Origin: Anseranas semipalmata
Lineage: Eukaryota; Chordata; Aves; Anseriformes; Anseranatidae
NCBI GenBank assembly: GCA_013399115.1
Contig: VXAA01006535.1
Location: 1 to 64,000 of the forward strand
Length of the DNA stretch: 64,000 bases
Direction of reading: 5' to 3'
Shown: one piece after another, positions 36,515 to 50,580 of the stretch
Layout of the letters: every line of letters begins with the position of its first letter
Numbering within the stretch: position 1 is the stretch's first letter
Notes under the pieces: generated by a model
The model's database searches: none
What the model saw: the letters and a program-made list of their open reading frames with translations, nothing else
Told to the model about the DNA's origin: nothing
Made by a program: the position numbers and the translations under genes

Positions 36515-38555
36515 CCTAGGATATGAAAGAGCTTACATTAACAATTTAGGACTTCATTCACAGTGTAAGCAAGTGAGTGGTAAGACTCCACTGATTGCAA
36601 GGGGTGTTGTATAACACTCCTACAGCAGGTATGCTTTTATGCAAAAGATATTCCTAGCCTGATAAGACACAGTTTTTTTTCATGAATCACAGCAGATGCA
36701 GAACTGTATGCAGTTAAAATAGACTGATTAGTAGCTGTCAAAAGTATTTTTTGGGACCAAAAAAAAGAGAGGAGCTTGAATGACACCTGCAAACTGTTCA
36801 TAGGCACTCCAACAACTGTGTGGACAAACAGAGTCATAGAATCACAACATGGATAACAGTCTACAGAGCCAGGAACTCAGAATCAAATGAACCTTTTGGC
36901 ATGAGTTTGTAATATGAAATAACTTTAAAAAGAACACAAAAAACATTAAGCCTTCTGGTCATTTATTTTACACTATGCAGTGGTACTGTGTCTGCAACTT
37001 AGAGGTGATTAATACAAAACACCACTAAATCTCTACCTGTTACAGAGAAAACCTTTAAAATTCTTCTTAATTATCTTTCTGTGCCAGAAAACACAGTCAA
37101 GTTTTTCTACATTTTTAATCAGTGTTGTTACTGTTAAGCCTTCTCATGTTTATTTTTCATCATTTAAATATAAAGATTTTGTTGAAATAACGCTCTTTGA
37201 TACAAATAATTTAGAGTAAAGAATGTGTGCCAGCAAAGCTAATTATTTTGTCTGAATGCCTGGCAGATGAAAATGATGATAGACCTGGGACATGTCTACA
37301 CTGGGCAGGAAGGTGTGGTGCAGAAATCCCCAGACAAGCACTGAACGGGCTAGCTCCAGACCTTGAACCAGAACAACCACATTTGCATGGAGCTACTGAC
37401 AGGCAACTTCAATAAGCTTGGGACCAACCCTGGGCAAGTGCTGTTGGATCACCAGCTTCCTAGCTGGCCGCAATGTGATGCTGCACTGGCTGGGGGATAC
37501 TCGGACTCAGGGCTCCAAATCAGCCCAAGTCTAACTAGAAGCACAGCTCAAATGAGGTTGATGAAGACCAGCCATGGAGAAGAAGGTGCTCCTCCCCTAG
37601 TGGTAGCTGACTCTGGTCAGACATCAAAGTTTGGCTGACTGTTTTGTTACCTTATTTTTTTCTCCCCATTTTTTCATTTTTTCAGTCTATATGAGGAAGA
37701 TGATCAAAGCTAGTCCAAGTCACTTTAATGGCCACTACACATCCTTGCTATTCCAGCATGGGAAAGCTGGTTGGACTTCATTCCTTGCATCTAATGTCAG
37801 AAATGTTGTTAAATGGAAGGTTAGTTAATCATTTCAGATTCCATTTATCTTATCACATGCATTTACATAAAGGTAATTATTTATATGGTACAGTAATTTG
37901 TTTGTATTCCCTATGGGAAAAATCCTAGTTTAATAGAAATGAAACCAGCGGTCACCCAGAAAGAGTAATAATACTCCAGTGCCACCTTGCGCTACAGCCT
38001 CCACCAGGATGGGAAGATGCCCTCTGAGCAGTCCTTGCCTCCTAGGAGGAGTCAGATTGACAGGGGACAGGCAGGGAAAAAAAGAAAACGAGAAAGAGAG
38101 AGAAAGAATGCATTCACAAGGATCCTTGATATAGGCCTCTTACCTAAAAGCAGAGGTCAACCTCTTTGTAAATCCTTTGCTGCAGAAACCACAGCTGAGC
38201 TGCTTTCTCTATTTCCTATTTTTGATGGAAGACCTAGTTCTTGTAAGTTACATTACAAACTGACCTGTCCACCTGGACAGGAACCAATGGAGCTTTTTGT
38301 AAGGCTATTAATACATAATTAGTAAGTAATAAAAAAAAAGAAATGGATTGACCATGGACTACCTTGAGTCCATGATGCAGCGGTATAATGGTCTTCATTG
38401 GGCGGACAGGTCAGGTGAACAGCCACCCTGGCAGAGCAAATCTGCTAGGGGTATGATTACTAAGAAGCGAGATCTCACTCGAATGGAATCAGATCATGCT
38501 TTGATGGGTGTGGTGAGGAGACTTTTATAGCTTGATAAAGATTTGAACTATTGTT
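36515..38555. other. Unassigned DNA
   Basis: No gene is recognised. The string 'gggacatgtctacactgggc' at about 37288 resembles words seen in old amniote repeats, but no family could be assigned. Confidence 0.45.
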
Positions 38556-38558
38556 ATT

Positions 38559-38618
38559 AGCAGTTATTTATACAGCAATACAGTCTCCAGCGGTTATTTA
38601 TACAGCAATATAGTCTGC
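38559..38618. repeat. Tandem duplication, 2 x 30 bp
   Basis: Two adjacent 30-base units (38559-38588 and 38589-38618) built around 'gttatttatacagcaata' differ at three positions. This is a simple local duplication. Confidence 0.9.
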
Positions 38619-38619
38619 A

Positions 38620-41600
38620 AGCAACCACCAGTGATTTGGTTACCAATGTTATAGGTAGCATGTAAAATGAAAAGACAGCCCCTGCCTACATCTCTGAAGG
38701 GCATTACATGCTGCACCTCTGACAAGGAGTCATAGGCAGATGCAACCAACATGTCTAGGAAGCACCAAGGATATGATTAATCTTATCAAAATTAGGCGAC
38801 TAAGGCTGCTTAGTCATCCATGTATTTGGCAGGATTCTTCATGACTTCTCTCACTTCCATACTCCCCACAAGCCCTAGGCTAGATGTCTAGATACACATT
38901 GAGCTTACATCTGCAAGAGAGCTGCACCCCAGTATTCAACCACACAGAGAAGCCTAGGTGCCTCTCTTACATGTGTGCCAAACAGCTACAGCCGCTTAAT
39001 CACCTAAACAGCAGCCAGGTCCTAAGGCAATCATCTCCTGTTTCGAGGCCTTTAAAGTCCTTGTTTGCAATCCACTCGTACTTATGCATGTGATGTCTGG
39101 GGCAAGTCCAGCTGGGCACTTCTGGGATGGGATGTCCAGGGGTGTCCCTGTGGAATGTGGCAGGGACAGTGAGTGGTTGTGGTGGTGTAAAATTGTCTTT
39201 TCTTTTCTTGCTGGCAAGACCAAGTGAATTTTGTGTTGTTTCAGGGAGGATTTGAGGTATGCTTGTGCCTACCTGCTGTGAGGGAGGTGATGAACTCAGG
39301 CCCATGAGCTGACTGTTAGCCAGAGCTGTAACCACACAAGCAGATTCTCAGTTGTTTGACTCAGCTTCAGTTGTAGCTTCATGTGCTGTGAGAGCAGCAG
39401 GCTCTCTTTTCATTGAACCTCTGGGATGGATCAGTGAGCACATTTTCCTAGAGATAAGACAGGAGCAGATAAGGTCCTAAAGAACTACCTCTACTGCTAG
39501 ACACTAAGTTTTAGCCCTGGAGCTGGTTGCCAAGATTGCTGTGTATTTTCCCCAATTCATACTTTTCTTCATGAGATCCTTATGACATCTTTGCCCGTGG
39601 CATGGATGTTACACCTAGGACTGCTCTTGGTCAAGAGCTGCTGGACAGACCTGCCCTCCTGAGATAGATGTGCCAAGGAGAGATGGGGAGAGGCGGGGAG
39701 GACTAGGACAAGACAGGCTGGTGGCAGGCAGTCTGATCAAGGCCCTCTATTTTGGCTTGTATAAAAATGCCCAGAGCCTGCCTCCTTCCCACCTGTGTGC
39801 AGAGTACATGCCTGGGGCAGGCTGAGTCCTGACTTGTGTCAGTGACAGCTCTGGAGTGACACAGATGTGTGTGGAGGTAGCGTTTTTGGTAAGGAGGAGG
39901 GTGAAGAAGAAGTTTCCTGTCTTGTTGAGGATTTCTGTATCAGAAATGACCAACTCTGTCCCTCACTGTCAGACTTCTTGGAGTGCCTGTAGCATGCTGG
40001 CGTGCTCCTCCATGGCTGTGCTCTCCAACATGTAAAGCAGCCCAGTGGGCAGCATTGCCTGTTGCTTTCCCTCATGGTGCAATGTTTTTCCTTGATATTG
40101 CTGTGGGCGGCTGAGATCAGCAAGGCCATTCAAAATGCATGTGCCTACATCTATAGGTCTTCCGGCCCTCTAGCACAGATGATCCGTGATGCCCTGGCCC
40201 CTGCAAGGAGTGTGGAGCTGAGAGCACAACTAGGCTGTTGGCAGCCCCTGGCAGTGCTTCCATCTTTACCTTTATCTTTTCCCTCTGTGCTCCATCAGAA
40301 GGATGTTCCCCTGGACCTGGCTGCCGCTGTGTCTCTTTGGTGAGCCTGCAATATATTAGTGAAGGGAGGTGGCAGGGTGGAGATAGGGTGCTGGCCAGGT
40401 GATATGTCCTAGGTGAAGATTTTATGTTAGGGTGAGGGAACAAGAGCACGCCTACCCTCCATGAAAGCAGAAAAAGGGAACAAATATGCTAACATTAGCA
40501 GCATGCCCAGAGGAGCTGCCTGTGCATTTCCATTGAGCTCGAGATGATGCCCTCTTTTCTGCAAGTGGGGGAATTTGCAGCCATACTGAAAATGGCTAAA
40601 ATGCAACCAATACCTTGATGCCTTGTTTGGGAACAGTGTCTGGTTGGACTTCGGTGCTTCAGATGAGATGAATCATGTCCAAGCTGACAGTGAGGGGACA
40701 ACAGTTTAATAAACCTCATAATAATTGTAACTGACAATAACATCAAGCTACAATGTGTCATTTGTCATTAAAAACGCTTTGCAAACTGTAAGGAGTGTTT
40801 TGACTCAGGCAGTACTGTGTGAACCAAAGCAGTAGCCAAAGTGTATTGAGATACTTCAGAGCCGCCTCTAGTGCTGCTACATGGTGCCCACTGAAACCAG
40901 GTCAAGGTGAGGGTTACTTACTGCTGGACTTTCAATCCTAACCAAATGGTGTGCCTTTTAGCCATGTTTTGACAGGCAGCAGAACAGCCAGCATGTCCTG
41001 GTAGAAGGCAGGACAGAAGCAAGCTCACACAACAAAATAAAAAACCAATTGTGCTTGCTCCTGACTACTTCTTTTCAACAGAGGGGCAAATCCCAACTTG
41101 CCTCTGCCAACTGCAACTCCTTAGACCAGTTCTGCCACACTGCTGGAAATCAGGTCCAAATCCTGGGGATGTGTCTTCCTTCCTAAGGGCTCCACCTGGC
41201 ATGTGACAGCCTGGAGGAGCACCTAGCAGCCTGCAGGAGCACTCACAAGGAGTGGGTGTGAAACTGGCCTTGGAGTAGTTGTCAGCTCAGAAAAGCTTCT
41301 AGTTCCTGTTCAGAGCTGAAAAACAGTTATCAGATGGGAAGGATGAGTCCAAAGTCCTCCTGGCTCTGACAAGGTGAGGAACAAAAGGCAGGCCATGCCT
41401 TCATAGCCACATGAGGAGGCCCTCATCATGGAAAGTTCATGATGTGGCTAGCATCTCTGCTGGAAAACAGACCAGTTAGCAAGAGGTAGCCCAAACATAA
41501 GGACAGATGAAGAGCTCAACCACTCTTGTACAGTCACAGAATTGGGTGGTAAACAATGAAGATACAGAAGTCCCTCCTCCAAGGTCTTTTCCTTGACTTG

Positions 41601-42690
41601 CAGTTGTCAGAAGGGGTGTGAGAAGGTGTGACTACACAGCCAAATACAATTACAATAAATATTAAATATCACTGTATGTTTCTAGGAGCTTTCAAGTGGA
41701 AATACAGCTTGGTTGCTAGAGAATTTTACTGAAACATCACAAACTTCCCCACAACTTCCTCAAAAACCAAGTGAGGTGCCACGAGGGTGGCTCAGACTAC
41801 AACTCACGTGGGGTGACCCAGGTAATTTTAGTGCCTGTGTCCCTCCCACCCCCAGCTTCTCCTCCGCTTCTCCACCCCAGCACTGCAGAAATAGGCTATC
41901 AGCTAATTGGGAGCAGATGTTTATACAATCTCTGCAGCAGAGGTTGGACAAGGCTGTAGTATACTACTCTTAATGAGGTACTTTGATCTTACCTCTCCCT
42001 TTTTTATTTGTTTTACAGTCCTTTGCCTCACTTTCATCCACAGCAGACAGCCATCAAGGCTCAGAGATCCTCCCTTTGCAAATAAGTTTACAAGGAAGGA
42101 ACCCGTGAAATCAAGCTATGTTTCAGGGAACTTAAACCTGTATAAGAAAATACATGTGAAACATTATCTATAAACTAACAATTCGTGGGATTCATGAGAA
42201 GCCATTCAGTCATGAAAGTGCTCTGAACAGTATTAAAACATCCCAACTAATTCAAGAAAAAAATGTTTTTGACCTGCTTTTTCAGGTTAACTGGAGTATA
42301 TAATCATAACTGTATGTAGTCAACAGTTTCCAATTTCAGTGGTAGTTTTACCATGCACTAAGGACTGAATATAGCCCATTACCTTCTCCATGTGTCATTG
42401 AAGATATTGGTATTCAATACTAATACCATGAACAGCTTGACTGTCCTTTAGCAATTTCCATTAAAATAAATGTCTCTCATGGGAGCTATAGACAAATCTG
42501 AGATACTGGAAATTTATCTGTCTTAATATCCCTTCTCTACACATACATATACGCATACTTATTTACACCTTTATGCTCAAAAGATAATTTTATGAGGAGG
42601 ACTAAGACATCTTCTTGGATATCAGCAGGTCTCCAATAGGAGCATTTGCGCTCACCATATTGCTGGAACAGATTCTATATCTTCAGAAAT
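38620..42690. other. Unassigned DNA
   Basis: Several frames of 80-115 codons occur on both strands between 39000 and 40450 with no recognised domain. No repeat family was recognised. Confidence 0.45.
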
Positions 42691-42692
42691 TG

Positions 42693-42735
42693 TAAAAAAA
42701 AAAAAAAAAAAAATTAAAAAATTAAAAAAAAAAAA
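42693..42735. repeat. Poly(A) tract with TT breaks
   Basis: A20, A6 and A12 runs separated by TT. No retroposed gene body or AATAAA was seen on the 5' side, so there is no reason to call a processed pseudogene. Confidence 0.9.
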
Positions 42736-42739
42736 GCAG

Positions 42740-45505
42740 CCAGATCTTGTGAAAAAGACCTCATCAACTACTTAACAGTTCTAGCAGATGCAAAGGCATT
42801 GGGCAGTTGCCTATAGCAATTTCATACACATAGAAGTTTGGGAAAATTAAAACGAGACTGAAATGTTAAGTTATCGACTTATCAGGAGGGGGGACAGTGA
42901 CTCTGAGGATCACTTCTCTTCCCAGACATCTCAAAATCATGATTTTATAAAGATATAACTCAGTGCCCATGTGCTTTCCTCTAAATATTGATGATACACA
43001 CAGGTGTCTGCCACCAGCACCAATAAACACCCACTCATCTGTCAGCATCGGGACACACGTGCATGCCATCTATGTGATCCTGGGTTTGTCTTTTAGTCAT
43101 ACCTAACTGAGCAGCCACATGAGATCCGCGGCCTGTGAGTCACTGTCAGACATCAGATATCACATGTGGGAGAATGGCAAAGTATGACAGATACTGTTAC
43201 TATTATGTAAACTTCCTGTCATAATCATTCTTGGATGTTCATATTAATCAGTTACCCTCTGTATGCTCAGAGCTGGAGGTTTGCTTTCTGTGGAGGCACA
43301 GGCGAATGCAGTTGTTCCTGATTAGGAGATAGAGGCTGTCTTTTTCCATTGTTTGGAGTCCCAGCTTTATTTTTACCAAACAAGGAACACACTATACACT
43401 TCATTATTGCTGTATGTTACATTTCTAGTGCTAGGATTGTCAAAAGGCTCAATTATTAATTCACACCTGCTAGTATTGAGACTACATATGTAGACCGCAT
43501 ATTCAAACTTAAAATCAGCTTGACATGTAAATGGTTGAGGGGGGTTGTCCTTCATTCCATGATATTTGTCTGACTTTATCATATTGTGCAATTTTTTTTC
43601 TCTGCTAAATGAAAAGATCTATAATGCCCCCTGGCACTATTATTTTCTCACATTAATAAGGAGAGCATCTGTGTGTGTCTCAATTTGGAAGATAATCCAT
43701 ACACATACAGCCTAGTAAATGGAAAAGGAAAGTGAGAAACCTGTGTTTATCTGAAAGGCCGTGTTGTATAAGCAATGTACACTCGGAGGCTGAAATGATA
43801 TATTGGGGCAGAGACTGGTTGAACTGTCACATGTGCTGAATGGGTCCAGAACGAGAGGCCCCGGATGGTCTTCCACCCTTACAAGGTATGTACCCATCCT
43901 GGTCTTGCACTGTCAGGGACAGCCATGCATTGTTCATGGACCTTAATATTCAGACCAGGTAATTTGGAGTGAGTTTTGCAAGCTGGCAGCTGATGGTTTT
44001 ATAGTCTTTCAAAGGCTTTTGTACTTCTTACAAGTAGCAAAAGGTGTTATCCAATGCCACAAAATGGCATGGAGAATGGCAAAAGCACCTTTGTTCCTGC
44101 AGACTGTCTTAACAATGTGTTAATCCTTACCTTGAGAGAACACCTCTAGAAAAACAGAGGAGGCTTCCAATCTCTCTGTCAGTATGAGCCAGTTTTTCTA
44201 CTGTTGCAGCCAAAAAAAGGTGCCAAGTGACAGCAAAATAGGTGTAGTTTTGTGATGAATAAGCTTGAGCAAACCTTGGCTTTGTGCATCTCCACAAAAC
44301 CAGGGAGGTGGAAACAAAACAGAATATCTCAAGTGAAGGTGGAATAAAAAGTGTGTATGGAAAAAAGTATGGTCATTGTTATTACCAGTCATCTGTTAAC
44401 GGATGGTGCCCCAATGCACTTACGCCAGAGCTAATGTTGCAGAAGAGGATGACGCAGTCTTTACTTTGTATTGGCACCCATCTTGGTGCAGGCAAACCAG
44501 AGCTGCCTTGGAAGGGCAGGGAAGCCGGGCTCCAAGGATTTTAAAGGCTGAAGGTAAACTCCCTGCCCAAAAGGAATGGTAAGGGGTTAGGTATCACCTT
44601 CACTGTTTTTCGACGTGGAGGAACTCAACACACTGCCCACACTCCTCTCAGGAAATGTGGAAACCTGGACTGCTGAAGTGTTCCCTCAGTTTTATTCAAA
44701 AGTTCATTTCCCTAAGGAGGTTGTTGGAGGAGAATGGTCTTTTTTTTACATCTGAATGTTTTGCAACAGAAAAAAAATCTTTTTGAAATGTTTCTGTCCC
44801 ATTTAAATATAAGTGTTAAAGAATCTGCTGTTAATTATCCATCCAGGATGATGGCATCTGTTATTTCTTTTTAAATGCTCCATTTACTTTAACTTTATAA
44901 TGAAGTGCAGTAAATGTATTTGCAGTGGTTGTTAACTCTTTGAATTACTGTTTCAAATGTATTGTTTAATACACAGGGTTTTTCAGACATTTGCCATGCA
45001 TTGTCCTGTTGAAGGACTGAAAAGAAAGCTAATATATAACATTTCAGGGAGGTTTAATTCTGACCTGTTATGAAATATCTCCTGATGCTTCATATAAAAA
45101 TAGGAACTTTAGAAATTTTGAAGGAAACAAACTATGTCATTCCTTTCAACATTTTATTTTTTTTCAATTGCCAACATTTCATACAAATTTGCAGTCCAAA
45201 ATCTTTCTGTTAGAAGATATTTACATCAGAAAGGAAGAATGGTGAAGCTGGGGGCAGAAAAGAAAAGCAGAACTTACACTTTTTTCCATAGCATTTTATG
45301 TACGTTTAATGGTGGTTTTTTTTCTTTTTTTTTTCCCCAGTTCTTTGTAACACACTGTGTTCCAGATCTCAAGCTGGATAGAGTAAGTGGCATGCACTCT
45401 ATTTGACATGTCAAATTTCTGTTACTGCTGCCTGCAATACATGGGAGCAAATGTCGCTTGTATTTTTTGAACATATGCAACAAATTTCAACCTAGAAGTC
45501 AGCTC
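42740..45505. other. Unassigned AT-rich DNA
   Basis: No recognised gene. A small inverted repeat TGGTATT/AATACCA occurs just left of this stretch at about 42408-42428. Confidence 0.5.
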
Positions 45506-45511
45506 ATGGGC

Positions 45512-45513
<2 letters not shown>

Positions 45514-45604
<91 letters not shown>

Positions 45605-45605
45605 T
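45514..45605. repeat. (CTTT)23 microsatellite
   Basis: A perfect 92-base tetranucleotide run, 23 units of CTTT, continuing as imperfect T-rich sequence to about 45630. Perfect purity at this length implies recent expansion and length variation among individuals. Confidence 0.98.
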
Positions 45606-45639
45606 GTTTCTTTTTATTTTTTTCATTCTAGTAATGCCA

Positions 45640-48600
45640 AGAGGCCTTACAGCCAATCTAAATGTAGCTGACATCAGCTCTGTGGTCCCTTACCCACAGT
45701 ATTTGCAAGGAGATTTCAGTAAAAATGAGAATCTTTCCCTCTGGGATGATTCTCTCAGCATATGCAGCCCAAAAAAGAGAGCTCAAAAGCTGGGAGCACT
45801 GTATGTCTGTTTGAAGCAGACAGACAAAAATTGAAAATCTTACCCGTTGTCCTAAGAATGCATATTAGGTCCTGGCTCTGCAAGCCACATAAACTGGCCC
45901 AAATCCAGCAAAGCTGGTGGGAGAAACAGGACTGCCTTTCCCCCCACCCATGTCCCTTACTGAACATGCCTCTCCCTGTGCCCACTGACACATGGGGCCT
46001 TGCAGTGGGAGGTGGCTTTTGGGGGGGTTAATCCAAAATGACTCTCTGCCTGGGGGCCGTGCCAGGCCGCAGCAGTGCCAGGGGTGTCTGGGAGCAGGAG
46101 GAGAGTGGAGACACATTATACAGGAGTGCTGGCCTGAAGTGTTCACAAACCCTTATCTTACAGATAATGATGGATGACCCCTTACAGATAATGGTGGATG
46201 AGAAAGTATATGCCTTGGTCACTTCTCTTGATCTAACATTTTGTTTTGCTCCCCTCTTGCAATAGCTTGTGTTTTATTTTAACTTTACAGGGTAGTTCTA
46301 AAACGTATCTCTAAGATGTGATTCCTATTGCAAAATCATGCCATCCCTTTAAATTGATACCATAAGTTACTTCCTTCTCAAAGCCTGTTGTTATATGTAA
46401 GCTGCAATTAATCAAGGAAGTGGGTTATCCTTTCTAATTCCAAACCGGTTTAAAAATCCTTCTTATGAGTTTGAAAAGGGTTATTACAAAAAATATCAGT
46501 ATGCTATAAGAAGAAACAGTGCAACAGTTTCTGACTACTTTCTGACCATTGTGTATTGATAATGTCGTTATGATGGTCTGTAGAAGTTCAAAGCGTACAG
46601 AAATAAAAAAAAGTCATTCTATACAGGAAGGAAAGGAAAAACAGATCACTTTTTAAGTGATTATTTTCATAAAAATATTTAACTTGACAGTAAATAATTT
46701 GATGAAATACAAAAACTGGCTGACATTTATTATGAAATGTTGCATTTTTGCAGTAGTGTGTAAATTTGAAAAAGAAATTAAGCCATACCAAAGAGGATTT
46801 TTTTTGTAAGTCAAAACAATAATTATGTACAGTTTCATAAATACTTTGAAGACTGCTTCTTCTCTGTGAACAAGTGTTCTGTATGGAAAGACTTGGTAGA
46901 CTAGAGATACTTATGAATGGCTTCTCTCCTCAAAGAACAAAGTGAACCAACATTTACTGCAACTGGTTGACCAGTTCCTTTGAAATTTCCTCCAGGGCTG
47001 TGGAAGACCCTTGAGATGTCCTTCTAGTTTTACTATCTAGCTTCTAGACCTGGTGGAGGATGGAGGCTTCCTTTTTTTCCCAATGCTTCCAATTTTCTCC
47101 TCCACAGATTTCTGTCACCCAAAAACTGCAAAGCCAGGGAGATTATTTATTTAAATATTAAAGCTAATCCTACTCAAAGTGGAATTAACTGCTGTGAGAG
47201 CCTCTGATTAGCAGCCTGGTGTCTGTGCAAAGACAGAAAAATCTCTGATAATTAGAAAAAGCAAAATCTTTATTTCCATAAGTCCAGCTCTCTTAGCTTA
47301 AAGTAATAGAATTTCTTCTCTTCTAGCATGTTGAAAGCCTTTAAGGCTTTCCCTTTTTTATTCTTTCTCCCTCTTCCACCCCTCCCCAGGCAAAAGAAAA
47401 TGAAAAAAAAAAATCTTATTTTAGCGGGCATAAACATTGTATTTCATATAATCTGAACCACACTTTTCAGCTGAGGAACTCTTACCTCCTCAGCCCTTTC
47501 ACGCTGCCTGCCCGTGCTCCTGCTACCCTTGGCTTTCTGCCCAAAGTTAAAGTGCATGTTTAGTATCTTTTTAATATTTCATGTGTCTCCCATCTGGTGG
47601 GCTATATTCTAGTGTCACAGGAAATGGACTTAATGATCTAAAGTTAGGTGGCCATTTCTCACTATATATGGGTATTATAAATCGGTCTGATAACATACCG
47701 AAGGATTATTTGTTAATAACTACCTGGCTCTTCTCTTTTTCTGGGTACTGTATGATCACTTCACTGATGCTACAACCCACATTTGGATTATTTTTCTTAC
47801 AATCATTATTCTATATTTATCTGCACTGAAGTGTATTTTTAGTCCATATCTTTCATGAGTTAGAGGATCCATGTCCCTTTAGACCTATTTCATTCTTCCC
47901 TGTTATTTGCCATATTTAGATTACTGGCATCTCCATGCTACAACTTACTCTTTCAGGGATTGTTATGCTAGTGCTAAGGTTTTGCTGATGAACTGTGGCA
48001 TAAATTCCCTTGCTCGTTAATTAACATCAAGCATTATATTTTACGTCCAGTTCAGGATGAAATAGGATTTCCCCTTCCTACAGGATACGTCAAGGATATA
48101 TGGATTTTAGAAATTAGAGACAGGCATGCATGCACTCTGCATAAAAAATATATTCCCAGGAACCAATTTCCTGGTGGCAAATTATTGGCTGAATATCGCA
48201 GTACAGATGGCTGTCTAAAATGCAATAATGCTAGGCATGTGTCACCATGATGTGGGAACTCATTCAGAAATGGAATACTGCAGCATTGGAATAAATAGAT
48301 ATGTAGCTGAAATTACAGATTGTGGAATTCAGAATGGGTGCTGGCTGCTGCTGCTGCCTGGTATTGAGGCTGTAAGTTTGCTTCCTAAGAAGTGTAGCTC
48401 TCTGTAGGAATTTTGTGATGTACTTGGTGCAATTTCAGCTCTTAATTACCTATTACAAAATGAAAAAAAAAATAGAGAGAGTTTGGAATAGCCAGGAGCT
48501 AATGCTTGAGGTCCATCTTTGTCATTATGAGCAATAAGGAGCCAAGCCAGGTGGCTCTGTCTACGGTCAGAAGCTAGACCCATTCTTGGTTGTAGCATGA

Positions 48601-49035
48601 GGCATGCCTCATGATCAGAAAGACATGGTCTCCTGTCCTATGGAGGCGTGACATCCAGCATGAGGCGAACGAAGTTTCTGTTGGTGATGTATTCTACTGT
48701 GAAACTGAGGTCTTGGGACAGACTGAGTCCGAATATCCCAAATGCTGAGGTAAACTGGGGTGAGGTGGTAGATGGCTGTGTAAAATTAAACAGTCACAAA
48801 AAGATCCTTAAAAACATTGAAATGGGGCATGCAGATGCACTTGCACATGGTGAAAAGTAAAGAGAACAATCAGGTATTGAGAAGCTGTTCAGAGATGTCT
48901 ATATTACCTAAGTAGGAACTTACAAGAGCATTATGCAGTCATACTGGCTCTTTTTTAAAATACAGAAGTAAAACAAGGGTCTGGGCAAACAGCGTGAGTT
49001 ACATTCCTGGCTGGAGAGCACTTACAACCTAAGAC
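45640..49035. other. Unassigned DNA
   Basis: No recognised gene. A plus-strand frame just after the CTTT repeat is discussed among the findings. A G-rich patch lies at 46000-46110. Confidence 0.45.
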
Positions 49036-49038
49036 AAA

Positions 49039-49040
<2 letters not shown>

Positions 49041-49069
<29 letters not shown>

Positions 49070-49091
49070 CACGCGCGCGCACATGTGCACA
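49041..49091. repeat. (GT)n(GC)n alternating purine-pyrimidine tract
   Basis: A (GT)14 run passes without a break into GCACGCGCGCGCACATGTGCACA, so purines and pyrimidines alternate strictly for 51 bases. It includes the densest CpG cluster of the right half of the window. Confidence 0.95.
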
Positions 49092-49094
49092 ATC

Positions 49095-50575
49095 ACAGCA
49101 CAGTGGGGGCACAAGTTTGTGCAGAGCAAATTTTCTCTTAGCACATAACTTGGGAGAAGGGAAATAGCTGTATGTCATGTAATTGAAAAAAAAAAAAATC
49201 CCATCATTATTCCTGGTCCCAGTACTCAGCTGGGACCCTTTAAAAAAAATTTTTTTGGAACCTTTTTCAAACAGAAAAGAGCCAGATATCCTCCCCAGTG
49301 CAATGTTTTATATTCGCTAAATGTGTATGCATGCAACCCTGGCTTTATTTTGAAAGAAAATTAGCTGACATTTCCAGCCTAAGCTACCTATACAAATATT
49401 TCCATACATCCCTAGCACAGGAGGGAGCATGAGGGTGGATGTGAGTTACTTTAATGAGCCTTGTTCCAAATAGGACTTAGCTGAGAAAAAGGTGGTTGGG
49501 ACAGAAACTGCTGTAAACCATTGCTGTGTGGTTTCCAGTGGTTTTCGGATGATCAGATAGGTTCAGAACTTGGGGCTGATACATTCGTTATATTTCTTAC
49601 ATGGGCAGGATGTTGCAGGCTCCTCTTCCAGAGGCAGCCCTAAAATTAAAAATCCAAACTAGACCAACTGGTATGTTGAGTAATAAGGGAAGTATTAATG
49701 CAGGTCAATGTCTTCCCAAGCAATCACCAGTCAGTAGCTGTGAAGCCCAGTTTGGTAACTGTTTCATTTTTCATTGGCATCTTTCACTTAAGAGAACAAT
49801 AAACTTGAAAGTATTGTGGATATCCCATATTTTGAATAAAATCTTTTTAATTAGACTAAGAGTTTTTGGTTTAAAAGTATAATCCTTGTAAAGGCTAGAA
49901 GCAAAGACACAAAATCACAGAAGCGCTTTAAATGGAAGGAGGAAAACAATTATTTTCTTGATCTCCATATGTCTGTATTTTGAACACTGGTAGCCAAAGA
50001 AATCCAGTGCTCATGTTGTATTTCTGTTCCTTAACACAGCACTTTAGGCATCTATAAATACTGTGAACCCCATAAACACAGAAATAACTCATTGTTCTGA
50101 AGGTCACTAATGAAGCAACTATTTGAAATCTTGAAAGGCCTGCTTTAAAGTCTGTATGACAAATTTTGGGTTTACAAGAAACCCTCTTAGAGTTTCAGTA
50201 AAAATGAATAATGGTCACTTATAGCTTTTAGACTTTACTGCACTTCATGCTCCTCAATGACACCACACAAGTGGTCATCATCTGCTGTATGAAATATAAT
50301 GATTTTACTTTAATTCTTTTCTATTGAATTTTTGTACTCTTTCTGTGCTACAATAGAATTAAAAAAGAAAAGAGAGATCAGACCTTGACAGCTGTGCCAT
50401 TGCAGTGTATGCATAAAATTTCTTAACTTTTTTGGCCTAGCAAGACGTGTAAAAGTCAATTTATGTAAGAAGGGGAAACAATTCTGATTAACAGTAAGTG
50501 TTTTCCTAATTATCCTTGTCATATCCTAAAAACACAGAACAAAAGAAGCAAGGAAGGCACAAAGCATTTATATTG
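49095..50575. other. Unassigned AT-rich DNA
   Basis: No recognised gene or repeat beyond short A and T runs. Confidence 0.5.
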
Positions 50576-50580
50576 CCCTC

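Noticed and set aside
36831..36850. 'gagtcatagaatcac' resembling a reversed CR1 tail repeat
   Set aside because: The sequence to its right has no CR1 3' UTR similarity, so one 9-base match is chance.
42693..42735. Poly(A) as the tail of a processed pseudogene
   Set aside because: No AATAAA and no coding-like body precede it on the plus strand.
47480..47560. Minus-strand mini-exon (acceptor ttgggcag, donor GAG|GTAAGAG, 17 codons)
   Set aside because: Splice words are good but 17 codons with no partner exon are too little to support a call.
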